43,603 bases of DNA from Deltaproteobacteria bacterium (lineage in GTDB: Bacteria; Desulfobacterota; DSM-4660; Desulfatiglandales; HGW-15): NCBI GenBank assembly GCA_019307745.1, contig JAFDJA010000020.1, positions 1-43,603 of the forward strand, read 5' to 3'. A program made the position numbers and the translations under genes. The notes beneath the pieces are model-generated. The model had not been told where the DNA came from. It saw only the letters and a program-made list of their open reading frames with translations, and ran no database searches. Shown here piece after piece: positions 30,268-40,654 of this stretch; position 1 is the stretch's first letter, and every line of letters starts with the position of its first letter.

Positions 30268-33200
30268 ATGGAACAGATCATAAAATCAGAAGCCCTTGAG
30301 GTCAATTTAGAAGCAACAAGAAGTGTGGAAATTAATATTCCGAAAGAATATCTGGAATTTATTGATCTCTCCAAATCCCACTGGGGCATCCATAAAAGGG
30401 CCGAAAAGTGCATCAGGGAGTACCATCATCCCTATTCCAACCACAATTTTGTAGCAGAACAACTCCGCCAGATTGCCTTAAGTGATTTCTGGTTTTATCT
30501 GGAACTGGAAAATGCAGGTGATGCCTTTGCTATTATTGCAAAAAGCCTGGGCTCACTTTTGTCCGCAGATATAAACGATAAGTTAAAAGAATCGATTTTA
30601 AGAACTTTGTTGGAATTTATTGATCGGCTCTTCGATCATCCTGATAAGTTTGAGGCAGTAGGGCATGAATGCCTCCTGATTTTTGAGGAGAATTTTAAAA
30701 ACAATCTGGAATGTTTTATCCGCAGTTCTTCATATTTTAAAAAACACCTCAATAAAGGAGCCCAGTTTCCTGAATTTAAAAATGAAATATTTTCAATAAC
30801 AAAAAAAATATATGAAAGTACAATTGCCTTCTGGAATGAGACAACAAGGATTGAGCAATGGTATAGGGAGAAACAAGGTATATTTCGAGCTGATTATTCG
30901 GACGCAATAGGCAGCCTGGGAGATTTATATTTCTCTAATTTAAGGGAAAAACTTGCTTCTGCAAGGACATTCAACGAGCTGATCGAAAATATCCCCTCAT
31001 TCACGGATATTACCAACCAGCTTAGACAATTAACGGTTAATTTTGACGCGTTTATTGAAAAATTTTATTATACATTCTATCTGCTTTATCTTCCTGGCAT
31101 GTCTGGTCAAAAAGATCGTCTACTAAGGGATATTAATTTTTTTCTTGCAAAAATAGTTTCTGAAATTGATCTAAATGAAGTGTTCGATTTTTTAGATATG
31201 ATCTTTGAGATGTTTCAAGAATTTCGTAATGATCACGCATCCCCTGTGCTTGACTGTATCTCAACCCTGGGTAAAAAAATCATAGATCTTGATGATTCTG
31301 ACGATAAATTCAGAGTGAATTATTTTGAAAAAAAGCTGATCAATTTCGGCTTTGAATTTCCGGGTATTGTTTATGTTGATGAAGACTGGAAAACCCATGT
31401 AAATGAAAATCACTTAAAAAATATTCGGGTCTGGGTCGAAATATTGAAATATGCTTCATCTATACCGGAAAAACTGCTCTCCGCGCTTATTGTAAACCTG
31501 CGTCTCGGAGGAGTCTATATCTCTGATACCGATCTCTTTCAAAGGGATATCACAAATATTCTGAACTCAAATATTGCTCCTTTTTATAAAAAGGTTAAAC
31601 AGCTTTCATATATTTTCCCTGTTTATTTCAATGAAATCGGTGCTGAAGGAGAGATCCGTCAGGTAACAACTGCCATTGATGAGCTGTCGCAACGCAATGA
31701 CAGGCTGATTCATTTTCTCAGAAAACAGGTTCACATAGAGGGAAATAACAAGCTGATTGACCTTACACGAAAAATTTTTAATTTCTGGTATGATGGAAGA
31801 CTGGAAGCATTAGAACAGACCTTTCCCCAAGATGTTTATGAGTCAATTGATATAAATGGGCGATGGTTTGTTGGAATCCATCAGATAGTTAAGGCAGTTT
31901 GCGAAAAACAGGATTGCCGCCCAGAAAAATTTCTTGATCTAGAAGAATCAGAACTCGATAAGATATTAGGGGATATTTCTGACAAAGATGAAACAGACAA
32001 GAAAAGGTTCAAGTATATCTGTAGGCTTTACCGGCTGTTGAGGGAGAAGTATTCCTTTGATACGGTTGACATTATCTCAATATTGCAGAAGTCTAATTTT
32101 TTAGATAATCAAGAGATTGACAAGTTCAAGACATGTCTCACAAACCAGAGCTACTCAGCTGCATTGAAAATGGTTTTCAAATTTATGGGTCAGTTAAAGG
32201 AGATTATCCTGGACCCTGTTCAGACCGAGGGCTGGGAGAATATTTACTATAAGCGTCATGTCGCCTTTGGCATACCCTCAATGTACGGCGTCTATCGCGA
32301 GAAAAAATTTGAGGCAATGGGTCTTATTTTCCGGCTTGAGAGACTTGCTTCTCGCCTTATTGATGAAATCATTGACAAAACAAATCTTCATTATATTTCC
32401 GCTACGACCCTGAGACATATCTTTAAGGTCCTCAAATTATTCCAAGAGGGCATGGAACTCGACGGGATAAGCAACCAGGAGTTTAATTCAAATATTCAGA
32501 TGTTTAAACACAGTCTCACATCTGCAACTTTTAGCCTGAGCCAGTACACAAATATATTTGAGTTCATGGCTGAAAGTATAAGAGAGATAATAAGTGAATA
32601 TTTTATCAGGTCCTATGAATATCCCCTGAATATTATCATCCCCCAGCTTTTTTTCTGCGACAAGGATATCTCTGAAAAAGAGAAGAATACAACCTGCCTC
32701 AAAAAATCTGAAGAATTCAACCGGGACATGATAGCTAATTGTTTTTTTCTTCAAAGACTTGATAATTTTATTTCCAGTATCTTAAATACGCTTCATAATA
32801 TGGTGGATAATTATGGGCCGGAGATAATCAACAACATAATGTCATACAATTCCCATCTGATTGTCAGCCCGTTCTATAAAAAAACAAATCTTGTTGACAA
32901 CAAAATTTTTCTTGGTGAAAAGGGCTATTTTTTAAAGAAACTTTTCCTGGCAGGTGTTCCCGTTCCACAGGGATTTGTTATCACTACAGAGGTTTTTCGA
33001 AGAAGAAATGCTATTTATAAACACCCCTATCTGAATGAAGAGCTGGATAACATTATCCTTAAACATGTTAATGAGCTTGGAGAAAAGAGCGGAAGAAGAT
33101 ATGGCGACCCTCAAAACCCTCTCCTCCTATCCGTACGGGCAGGTGGTGCCATGTCTATGCCGGGAGCCATGGACACCTTTACTAATGTTGGTATGAACGA

Positions 33201-34395
33201 TGAAATAGCAGAGCAGTTAAGCCTAAGCCCCGGCTTCGCATGGGCTTCGTGGGATTCTTATAGAAGGTTTCTGCAAAACTGGGGTATGGCCCACGATATT
33301 CACAGGGATGTGTTCGACAAAGTAATTTCTGACTTTAAACAGAAATACAGTCTCAAGTTTAAGAGTGATCTGACCCCTGAACAGATGCGTCAGGTCGCGA
33401 TTGCCTATAAAAAGGTCCTTGAAGACGGAAATGTCCAATTTGAACAGGATCCCATGCTCCAACTGAAGAAAACCATTTTAGTTGTATTTGACTCCTGGTC
33501 GTCAAAGCGTGCCAGGGTCTATCGCGAACATCTTAGAGTATCGGATGAGTGGGGAACTGCTGTGATAGTTCAGAAAATGGTATATGGGAATTTGAATAAG
33601 AGATCAGGTTCCGGTGTCCTTTTTACGCATAACCCCAAACGGGGGAGGCCTGGAGTTCACCTTTTCGGCGATTTTACTCTTTGCAGTCAGGGGGAGGATA
33701 TTGTTTCCGGTCTTGTTCATGCAATGCCCGTAGGTAAGACACAACGTAAGCAATTAAAACTATCGACTATTTCCCTGCAAGAGGCCTTCCCGGATATTTA
33801 CAAACGGATTTATGATATTGCAAAGGATATTATCGAAAACCACGGATTCAGCCACCAGGAAATAGAGTTTACCTTTGAGTCTGAAAATCCGGAGGATCTG
33901 TATATCCTTCAGGCACGCAACCAGAATATTAAGCCAGATAAGTATATAAATGTATTTAATTATCCAAAAGAGGAGATGAATTTTATGGGTCGGGGGATAG
34001 GAATAGGGGGAGGTGCCCTTAACGGAGTTCTTGTTTTTGATGATGAAGACCTGAAATATTTTCCTGAAAAAAACCCTGACACACACGCAATACTTGCAAG
34101 GCCCGATACCGTGCCCGATGATATTGGAATGATATTCAAGTGTGACGGTCTTATAACTGCGAGGGGCGGAGTAACATCTCATGCAGCGGTAACCGCCACA
34201 AAGATAGGGAAGGTATGTGTTGTCAACTGCACTGATATGATAGTTAATGAATTGAAAAAAGAGCTTGTTATAAAAGGAAATATTTTAAAGGCAGGAGATG
34301 AGATTGCCATTGACGGTAATTTGGGATATATCTACCGGGGCCATTATCCTATTGAAAACACTGAAATTGTATATGACAGGATAAACAAGTACTAG
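30268..34395 (+). CDS. Large PPDK/PEP-synthase-like phosphotransferase with unrecognised N-terminal region
   Basis: A 1375-residue protein. Residues from about 880 to 1235 are a PPDK-type ATP-grasp nucleotide-binding domain (FLGEKGYFLKKLFLAGVPVP, LLSVRAGGAMSMPGAMDTFT, GSGVLFTHNP, EIEFTFE, LYILQAR). Then comes the swivelling phosphohistidine domain, with His1305 in RGGVTSHAAV. The C-terminal PEP/pyruvate TIM barrel of true PPDK is absent. Residues 1-870 are helix-rich and match nothing I know. Known dikinases with this partial architecture transfer the histidine phosphate to other substrates (for example glucan-water dikinase, rifampin phosphotransferase), so the N-terminal region may bind the real acceptor; this is inference. 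The downstream GAPDH-like gene begins 60 bases later and is likely co-transcribed. Confidence 0.85.
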   Translation: MEQIIKSEALEVNLEATRSVEINIPKEYLEFIDLSKSHWGIHKRAEKCIREYHHPYSNHNFVAEQLRQIALSDFWFYLELENAGDAFAIIAKSLGSLLSADINDKLKESILRTLLEFIDRLFDHPDKFEAVGHECLLIFEENFKNNLECFIRSSSYFKKHLNKGAQFPEFKNEIFSITKKIYESTIAFWNETTRIEQWYREKQGIFRADYSDAIGSLGDLYFSNLREKLASARTFNELIENIPSFTDITNQLRQLTVNFDAFIEKFYYTFYLLYLPGMSGQKDRLLRDINFFLAKIVSEIDLNEVFDFLDMIFEMFQEFRNDHASPVLDCISTLGKKIIDLDDSDDKFRVNYFEKKLINFGFEFPGIVYVDEDWKTHVNENHLKNIRVWVEILKYASSIPEKLLSALIVNLRLGGVYISDTDLFQRDITNILNSNIAPFYKKVKQLSYIFPVYFNEIGAEGEIRQVTTAIDELSQRNDRLIHFLRKQVHIEGNNKLIDLTRKIFNFWYDGRLEALEQTFPQDVYESIDINGRWFVGIHQIVKAVCEKQDCRPEKFLDLEESELDKILGDISDKDETDKKRFKYICRLYRLLREKYSFDTVDIISILQKSNFLDNQEIDKFKTCLTNQSYSAALKMVFKFMGQLKEIILDPVQTEGWENIYYKRHVAFGIPSMYGVYREKKFEAMGLIFRLERLASRLIDEIIDKTNLHYISATTLRHIFKVLKLFQEGMELDGISNQEFNSNIQMFKHSLTSATFSLSQYTNIFEFMAESIREIISEYFIRSYEYPLNIIIPQLFFCDKDISEKEKNTTCLKKSEEFNRDMIANCFFLQRLDNFISSILNTLHNMVDNYGPEIINNIMSYNSHLIVSPFYKKTNLVDNKIFLGEKGYFLKKLFLAGVPVPQGFVITTEVFRRRNAIYKHPYLNEELDNIILKHVNELGEKSGRRYGDPQNPLLLSVRAGGAMSMPGAMDTFTNVGMNDEIAEQLSLSPGFAWASWDSYRRFLQNWGMAHDIHRDVFDKVISDFKQKYSLKFKSDLTPEQMRQVAIAYKKVLEDGNVQFEQDPMLQLKKTILVVFDSWSSKRARVYREHLRVSDEWGTAVIVQKMVYGNLNKRSGSGVLFTHNPKRGRPGVHLFGDFTLCSQGEDIVSGLVHAMPVGKTQRKQLKLSTISLQEAFPDIYKRIYDIAKDIIENHGFSHQEIEFTFESENPEDLYILQARNQNIKPDKYINVFNYPKEEMNFMGRGIGIGGGALNGVLVFDDEDLKYFPEKNPDTHAILARPDTVPDDIGMIFKCDGLITARGGVTSHAAVTATKIGKVCVVNCTDMIVNELKKELVIKGNILKAGDEIAIDGNLGYIYRGHYPIENTEIVYDRINKY

Positions 34396-34454
34396 TAAGT
34401 TTCTTTGTGAAAAGGGGATATTTGAACGAATCCTACAAAAGGGAGGGTTATTCG

Positions 34455-35696
34455 ATGTTCAATAATAAAAATATGCTTGGAATTAATGGGTTGGGGCGGA
34501 TTGGAAAGCTGACACTCTGGGATCAGATTAGGAGCCGCCACTTTGATGGATTTGTTATTAATCTAGGCAGAGATCTGGGCACAGGAATAGATGCGCTTGT
34601 CCAGGTTATTGAAACAGATTCAACGTACGGCTCTCTTCGCAGATTTTTGTATGGGTATTCGGAAAACAGTTTTGATATAAAAGTTGTGGATAAGGAAGCG
34701 GGCTTGCTGGAAGTGGACGGCCTGCCCGTGAAATTTCTCAGAACAGAAAGGAATCCCCAAAATATTAATTGGCGGGAACATGGAGTGAGGCTGGTGGTGG
34801 ATTGTACCGGCAGGTATAAGGATCCGACTACACCGGTAGACGATAAAAACGGAAGTATAAGAGGGCACCTGGCCGCAGGCGCGGAAAAAGTAATTATCAG
34901 CGCGCCTATAAAAATTGCTGACAGTGCCGCAAAAACACCTGAAGACAGCAGCATGCTTATCTATGGTATAAACCATCTTGATTTTGATCCGTCCAGGCAG
35001 CATATTCTTTCCGGGACAAGTTGCACAACCACTGGCCTGTCTCACATGTTAAAACCTCTGCTGGAAAACAAGGAAACAAGCAACATACTAACTGCCTCCA
35101 TGTCCACTGTTCATGCAGCCACGAACACACAAAGTATCCTGGACTATTCACCAAAGGCAGGGGCAGAAGACCTGCGGAAAACCCGATCTATATTCAATAA
35201 TATTATATTGACTTCAACCGGTGCTGCCAAGGCCCTTGAAAAGGTGCTTCCTGAAATTCAACGTGTGGGTTTTATGGCCGATTCTGTGAGGATTCCCACT
35301 AACACAGCATCTTTGATAATCCTGAATTTGACCTTTCACACACCCCTTACCGAGTCTGGTGAGCCGCGGATTAACCGTTCGTTTCTGAATAATATATATA
35401 AGGCAGCAGCAAACGGCTCTCAAAAAGGGCTGCTCATATATAATGAAAAACAGAACGTATCTGCGGATATAATCGGAACACAGGCAGCTATATTGCTTGA
35501 GGGTCATGAGACACATACCAGAACCGGGTTTTTAAACATATCCTCAGAGATGCTGGAACAATCGGGCATCAAAGACGGCTTTGATATCAGAATGCCGGTT
35601 ACCCATGCAAAGATCTTTGGCTGGTATGACAATGAGTATGGCAGTTATGTCTACAGCCTAAGCAAACTGACCATCTATATTGACAAGAATATGTGA
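34455..35696 (+). CDS. Divergent glyceraldehyde-3-phosphate dehydrogenase-like protein
   Basis: A 413-residue GAPDH-fold protein. It has a Rossmann start (GINGLGRIGKLTLW), the active-site Cys190 in SGTSCTTTGLSHML (usual form SxxSCTTNCLAP) and the catalytic His220 in TVHAATNTQ; the end has WYDNEYGSYVYSLSKL. About 75 residues longer than housekeeping GAPDH and clearly divergent around the catalytic loop (Thr for Asn, Gly for Cys), so a changed aldehyde substrate or regulatory role is possible. ATG 34455 has GGGAGG 9 bases upstream; the longer frame to 34407 does not. It follows the PPDK-like gene by 60 bases, suggesting a joint pathway role. Confidence 0.88.
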   Translation: MFNNKNMLGINGLGRIGKLTLWDQIRSRHFDGFVINLGRDLGTGIDALVQVIETDSTYGSLRRFLYGYSENSFDIKVVDKEAGLLEVDGLPVKFLRTERNPQNINWREHGVRLVVDCTGRYKDPTTPVDDKNGSIRGHLAAGAEKVIISAPIKIADSAAKTPEDSSMLIYGINHLDFDPSRQHILSGTSCTTTGLSHMLKPLLENKETSNILTASMSTVHAATNTQSILDYSPKAGAEDLRKTRSIFNNIILTSTGAAKALEKVLPEIQRVGFMADSVRIPTNTASLIILNLTFHTPLTESGEPRINRSFLNNIYKAAANGSQKGLLIYNEKQNVSADIIGTQAAILLEGHETHTRTGFLNISSEMLEQSGIKDGFDIRMPVTHAKIFGWYDNEYGSYVYSLSKLTIYIDKNM

Positions 35697-35858
35697 TATA
35701 AGGTCTCAGCAACAGATATGATGACTGATATGGGATGACAGTCTTGGAAGATCGTTGGTTATATATAAGGATCATAATCAAAAGAGTTGGTTTAATATAT
35801 GGATATCCTGCTAAAGCTTGATCTTCGACTAGGATTTAAGTGAAATCCTGTATTTTAG

Positions 35859-35904
35859 AAAAAAAACACCCGGGACAGATCAATTCCGCCCCAGGTATTT
35901 TTTT
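35859..35904. terminator. Bidirectional terminator between GAPDH-like gene and glmS
   Basis: An A tract, the arm ACCCGGG, a 17-base loop, the arm CCCAGGT (one mismatch), and a T tract. The symmetric A and T tracts allow use from both converging transcripts. Confidence 0.75.
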
Positions 35905-35926
35905 GGATAAATTTTTATAGAAATCC

Positions 35927-37753
35927 TTATTCCACAGTGACACTCTTTGCCAGGTTCCTGGGTTTGTCAATATTGCGTCCAAGAAGCTGAGCGCAATAGT
36001 AAGCTAAAAGCTGACATGGAACAACAGAAAGGATCGGGTTTAGGATGTCAAGGGTCTTTGGTATATAGATTACATCGTCAGCAAGCTCCCTGATCTTTTC
36101 ATCCCCTTCTGTGGCAATGGCAATAATAGGCCCTCGACGGCTCTTTATCTCCTGGATATTGCTTATCATCTTCTCATACATGGAGTCCTGAAAGATAATT
36201 GCCACAGTGGGCATCTTAGGATTTATCAGTGCGATAGGTCCATGCTTCATCTCGCCAGCGGCATAACCTTCTGCATGTATATAGGAGATCTCCTTCAATT
36301 TTAAGGCCCCTTCCATGGCAATCGGATACCCATATTTCCGGCCCAGGAACAGCCAGTTGCCATGCTTATGATATTTCTCGGCAATGGCCTGGATATCATT
36401 CGCCTTGGACAGGATATCCTTTACCTGATCAGGAAGCGCCTCAAGCGCCCTTATTGTTTCAACTCCGTCTGTGAGAGAAAGGTTTTGATGCCTTCCAAGG
36501 AGAAGGGCCATCAGGGTGAGGACAGTCAACTGGGATATAAATATTTTTGTAGAAGCCACACCTATTTCCGGTCCCGCATGGTTATACACACCCGCATCGG
36601 TTTCCCTTGCAATGGAGCTTCCAACCACATTAACAATTCCCAGGAGGCTGGCACCCTTTCTCCTGGCTTCTCGAATGGCGGCCAAGGTATCAGCTGTTTC
36701 TCCAGACTGACTCATGGCAATGATAAATGTGTTTGGCGCAAAATTGAGTTTCCTATAGCGAAATTCTGAGGCAAGCGCTACAGTAACGTCTATTTCAGTG
36801 AGTTTTTCAAAGACATATTTTGCTTCACATCCGGCATAGTATGATGTGCCGCACGCCACAATAACAATATGCCGGCATTCTTTGAGCTGTTCCCATACCG
36901 GAGAAAGACCTCCAAGCTTGGGTACCCCCTCTCCCCGGTCGATTCTCCCCCTTATTGCGTTTTGAATAGTATCGGGCTGCTCATATATCTCTTTTAGCAT
37001 GAAATGGGGAAAACCATTCAGGTCAGCGTCCTCAGCGGCCCATTCAACGGTCTCTGCGCTCCGCTGCACTGTCTGTGCCTGCCCGGTGGAGATGGTAAAG
37101 TCATCCGCTGTAATAGTGGCAAGCTCATTATCATTCAGGTGAACAACTTTATTCGTATATCTTACCATGGCAGAGACGTCCGAAGCTGCAAAGGTTCCGC
37201 CATCACTCACCCCGATAATAAGCGGACTCCCCCGGCGGGCGACAACTATTTCATCAGGCACCTGTTTGTGTATTACAGCCATTCCAAAGGTCCCCTCAAC
37301 CTTGGCCATTGTCTGTCTTACCGCCTTGTTCAGGTCTCCGTCAAAATAACTGGCTATGAGATGGGCAAGCACCTCTGTATCTGTCTCTGATTTGAATACG
37401 GCACCGGATTTTTTCAGGTTCTTTTTTAAGGAATAGTAGTTTTCAATGATCCCGTTGTGGATTACAAATACATTGCCATCATTGTCACTGTGGGGGTGGG
37501 CGTTCGCTTCTGTAGGTTCTCCATGGGTGGCCCATCTTGTATGGGCAATGCCAGTGTTCCCAGGAATAGTCATATCACCGATTTTTTTTTCAAGCTCGAT
37601 AATTTTACCTTTTGCCCTGTGGCAGCAGATCTGATCCCCGTCCTGGACTGCAAGACCTGCGGAGTCATATCCTCGATACTCCAACCGCTTAAGCCCTTCA
37701 ATAAGAATAGGCTCTGCCTTGTCTTTTCCCACATAACAAATTATTCCACACAT
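35927..37753 (-). CDS. glmS: Glutamine--fructose-6-phosphate aminotransferase (isomerizing)
   Basis: Makes glucosamine-6-phosphate from fructose-6-phosphate and glutamine, the entry to UDP-GlcNAc for peptidoglycan and lipopolysaccharide. The 608-residue chain has the glutaminase domain with nucleophile Cys1 after Met removal (MCGIICYVG), HTRWATHGEPTEANAHPH and DTEVLAHLI. Two SIS sugar-isomerase domains follow (IVACGTSYYAGCEAKY, MSQSGETADTLAAI, GRKYGYPIAMEGALKLKEIS), and the conserved C terminus is PRNLAKSVTVE. Length is normal. AGGAGG lies 9 bases before ATG 37753. Last gene of a minus-strand run behind serS and the broken PBP; 16 bases separate it from the latter. Confidence 0.98.
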   Translation of the reverse strand: MCGIICYVGKDKAEPILIEGLKRLEYRGYDSAGLAVQDGDQICCHRAKGKIIELEKKIGDMTIPGNTGIAHTRWATHGEPTEANAHPHSDNDGNVFVIHNGIIENYYSLKKNLKKSGAVFKSETDTEVLAHLIASYFDGDLNKAVRQTMAKVEGTFGMAVIHKQVPDEIVVARRGSPLIIGVSDGGTFAASDVSAMVRYTNKVVHLNDNELATITADDFTISTGQAQTVQRSAETVEWAAEDADLNGFPHFMLKEIYEQPDTIQNAIRGRIDRGEGVPKLGGLSPVWEQLKECRHIVIVACGTSYYAGCEAKYVFEKLTEIDVTVALASEFRYRKLNFAPNTFIIAMSQSGETADTLAAIREARRKGASLLGIVNVVGSSIARETDAGVYNHAGPEIGVASTKIFISQLTVLTLMALLLGRHQNLSLTDGVETIRALEALPDQVKDILSKANDIQAIAEKYHKHGNWLFLGRKYGYPIAMEGALKLKEISYIHAEGYAAGEMKHGPIALINPKMPTVAIIFQDSMYEKMISNIQEIKSRRGPIIAIATEGDEKIRELADDVIYIPKTLDILNPILSVVPCQLLAYYCAQLLGRNIDKPRNLAKSVTVE

Positions 37754-37769
37754 ATCCTAACCTCCTGTT

Positions 37770-38708
37770 TCAGGATGAATAATAATAATCGATTATATAT
37801 TTCGCAATATCCTTGGCCCTAATGCCCAGTTTCTCCCCATGAACAGCAAAAACCGTAATAGAGATCCCTTTGTCACCGGTCTCAGGCATGGCATAGGCTG
37901 TCAGCCAGTCGTACTTGTATTTATCATTCCTGTCATTAATTGTACCAGATTTGGCCCCAAGGGCAATATTGCTGAATAACTTTTTTTGTCTCAGTGGCAG
38001 AAAGGCCGAGTAACAAGTCCCGGATTTTACAGTGGCCTTCATAAGAGACTTCATATGCTCAGCCGTATTTTTATTTATGGGATTTGCAAGTTTGGAGGAA
38101 CTTGTCGTGTAGAGAATTTTACCTGTCCCGTCCTTAAGCGCGCTGACAATCCATGGTCTCATGACTGTCCCGTTATTTGCCACAGCTGCAGTAAGCAGGG
38201 TTGCATGAATAGGTGATATCAGGGTCCTTTTGTTAAAACCTGAGGCTATCTCAGCCAGACCAAAGGCATCATCGGGCACTTTAATACGGCTCATGCCCAG
38301 GGAAAGGTCAAAGGGAATTTCGTGATTAAAGAGAAATTTGTCTGCATATTTGGTCAAAAGCTCCTGGCCAAGGTCATATATGCCTATCTTTCCAAATACA
38401 GGATTGATAGACCCAGAAAAAGCAGATTGAAATGTTGTTGAGGTTGCCCATCTGCCCTTGTCCTGGGTCAACTGATTCTTATAAAGGGTATATTTTCCCC
38501 CCAGAAAATAAAGACTTTTACCAGGGGTAAAATTACGGGCCTCAATTGCCGCTGCCGCGGACACTATCTTGAACAGACTGGCCGCAGGCAGGTTGGCCTG
38601 CAGACAGATATTCTCCCCCTCAATATCCCCGTCCTTTGAATACCCAGCCATGGCAAGGATTTGACCGCTGGCAGGTTTAAGTACAATCACGGCAGCCTGA
38701 CGGGTCAA
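37770..38708 (-). CDS. Penicillin-binding transpeptidase domain (C-terminal piece of a broken PBP gene)
   Basis: Carries all penicillin-binding motifs: ASLFKI (SxxK, Ser44-Lys47 of this frame), SGSINP (SxN) and GAKSGTIND (KSGT), after LTRQAAVIVLKPASGQILAM. The apparent start is a TTG at 38708, but the same frame continues upstream in family-like sequence (ETSIYTSLQNYIARFLQRS) up to an in-frame TAA at 38784-38786, and further upstream again (NGAELSASPF). The membrane-anchor part lies in another frame at 38840-39097. So the gene is interrupted by one frameshift and one stop. Either it is a recent pseudogene or the domain is made from an internal start as a soluble form. DD-transpeptidase activity in peptidoglycan synthesis is expected for an intact relative. 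It sits between serS and glmS. Confidence 0.8.
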   Translation of the reverse strand: MTRQAAVIVLKPASGQILAMAGYSKDGDIEGENICLQANLPAASLFKIVSAAAAIEARNFTPGKSLYFLGGKYTLYKNQLTQDKGRWATSTTFQSAFSGSINPVFGKIGIYDLGQELLTKYADKFLFNHEIPFDLSLGMSRIKVPDDAFGLAEIASGFNKRTLISPIHATLLTAAVANNGTVMRPWIVSALKDGTGKILYTTSSSKLANPINKNTAEHMKSLMKATVKSGTCYSAFLPLRQKKLFSNIALGAKSGTINDRNDKYKYDWLTAYAMPETGDKGISITVFAVHGEKLGIRAKDIAKYIIDYYYSS

Positions 38709-38839
38709 TGAACGCTGTAAAAATCTGGCAATATAATTCTGAAGGGATGTATAAATAGAGGTCTCTGCAATGATGTCTGCCGCTTACTTTGCCAGGATAT
38801 ACTGGCGAGTAAAGGGAGAAGCGGAAAGTTCAGCACCAT

Positions 38840-39097
38840 TTAAAATTGATGGGAAGCTATTCTATGAGAGACCGGTTCAGAAATTCCCATATTATTTTCA
38901 GAATAGGAACCTATATCAGATAGATATGCATAGATCCATGATCCGGAAAAAAAGATGGCAGCGACAATAAAGAGGAAGCATCCTCCGTATATCATTATTA
39001 TCTGAAGTCTGCTGAAAAATGATCTGCGTTTTTCAAACTTCTTTAACCTTTTCTGGTAATTCTTCCAGTTTTTTGAATTTGTATAGTCTACTATCAT
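38840..39097 (-). CDS. N-terminal membrane-anchor fragment of the broken PBP gene
   Basis: 85 codons starting at ATG 39097 with AGGA 7 bases upstream. A basic, charged start (NYQKRLKKFEKRRSFFSR) is followed by one membrane helix (IIMIYGGCFLFIVAAIFF), the usual anchor of a bitopic penicillin-binding protein. The frame ends in TAA at 38840, 132 bases before the transpeptidase frame opens; the intervening DNA is family-like only in another frame. A decayed but still expressed anchor is possible. Confidence 0.65.
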   Translation of the reverse strand: MIVDYTNSKNWKNYQKRLKKFEKRRSFFSRLQIIMIYGGCFLFIVAAIFFSGSWIYAYLSDIGSYSENNMGISEPVSHRIASHQF

Positions 39098-39146
39098 ATT
39101 GGGTTCCTGGTATATTTCAAGCTCTGCAGAACGGACTGCCCGTTTT

Positions 39147-40451
<1,305 letters not shown>

Positions 40452-40590
40452 TTAAGTGAAAAAGATGTAACATAAACGATGGGTTATGGTCAAACATTTT
40501 AAACCTGACACAATGGCCCAGGGAGGCATTTGTTTATTTTCTATAAAGGATAGGCATGGAGATTGAAGTTTCTGTTTATCCGTGTTATAA

Positions 40591-40637
40591 CCCTTTGGCA
40601 AAAAGGGCATAAACTAAAATTTATGCCCCATTTTATT
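40591..40637 (+). promoter_or_regulatory. Two overlapping hairpins in the resB leader
   Basis: Hairpin 1 CCCTTT/AAAGGG (40591-40607) and hairpin 2 GGGCATAAA/TTTATGCCC (40605-40613 with 40620-40628, perfect 9 bp) share the GGG, so they exclude each other. The second is followed by CATTTTATTAT. The arrangement resembles an attenuator just 26 bases before resB. On the minus strand hairpin 2 is followed by TTTTT, but no minus gene precedes it. Confidence 0.5.
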
Positions 40638-40654
40638 ATAGGCAGTTATATATC

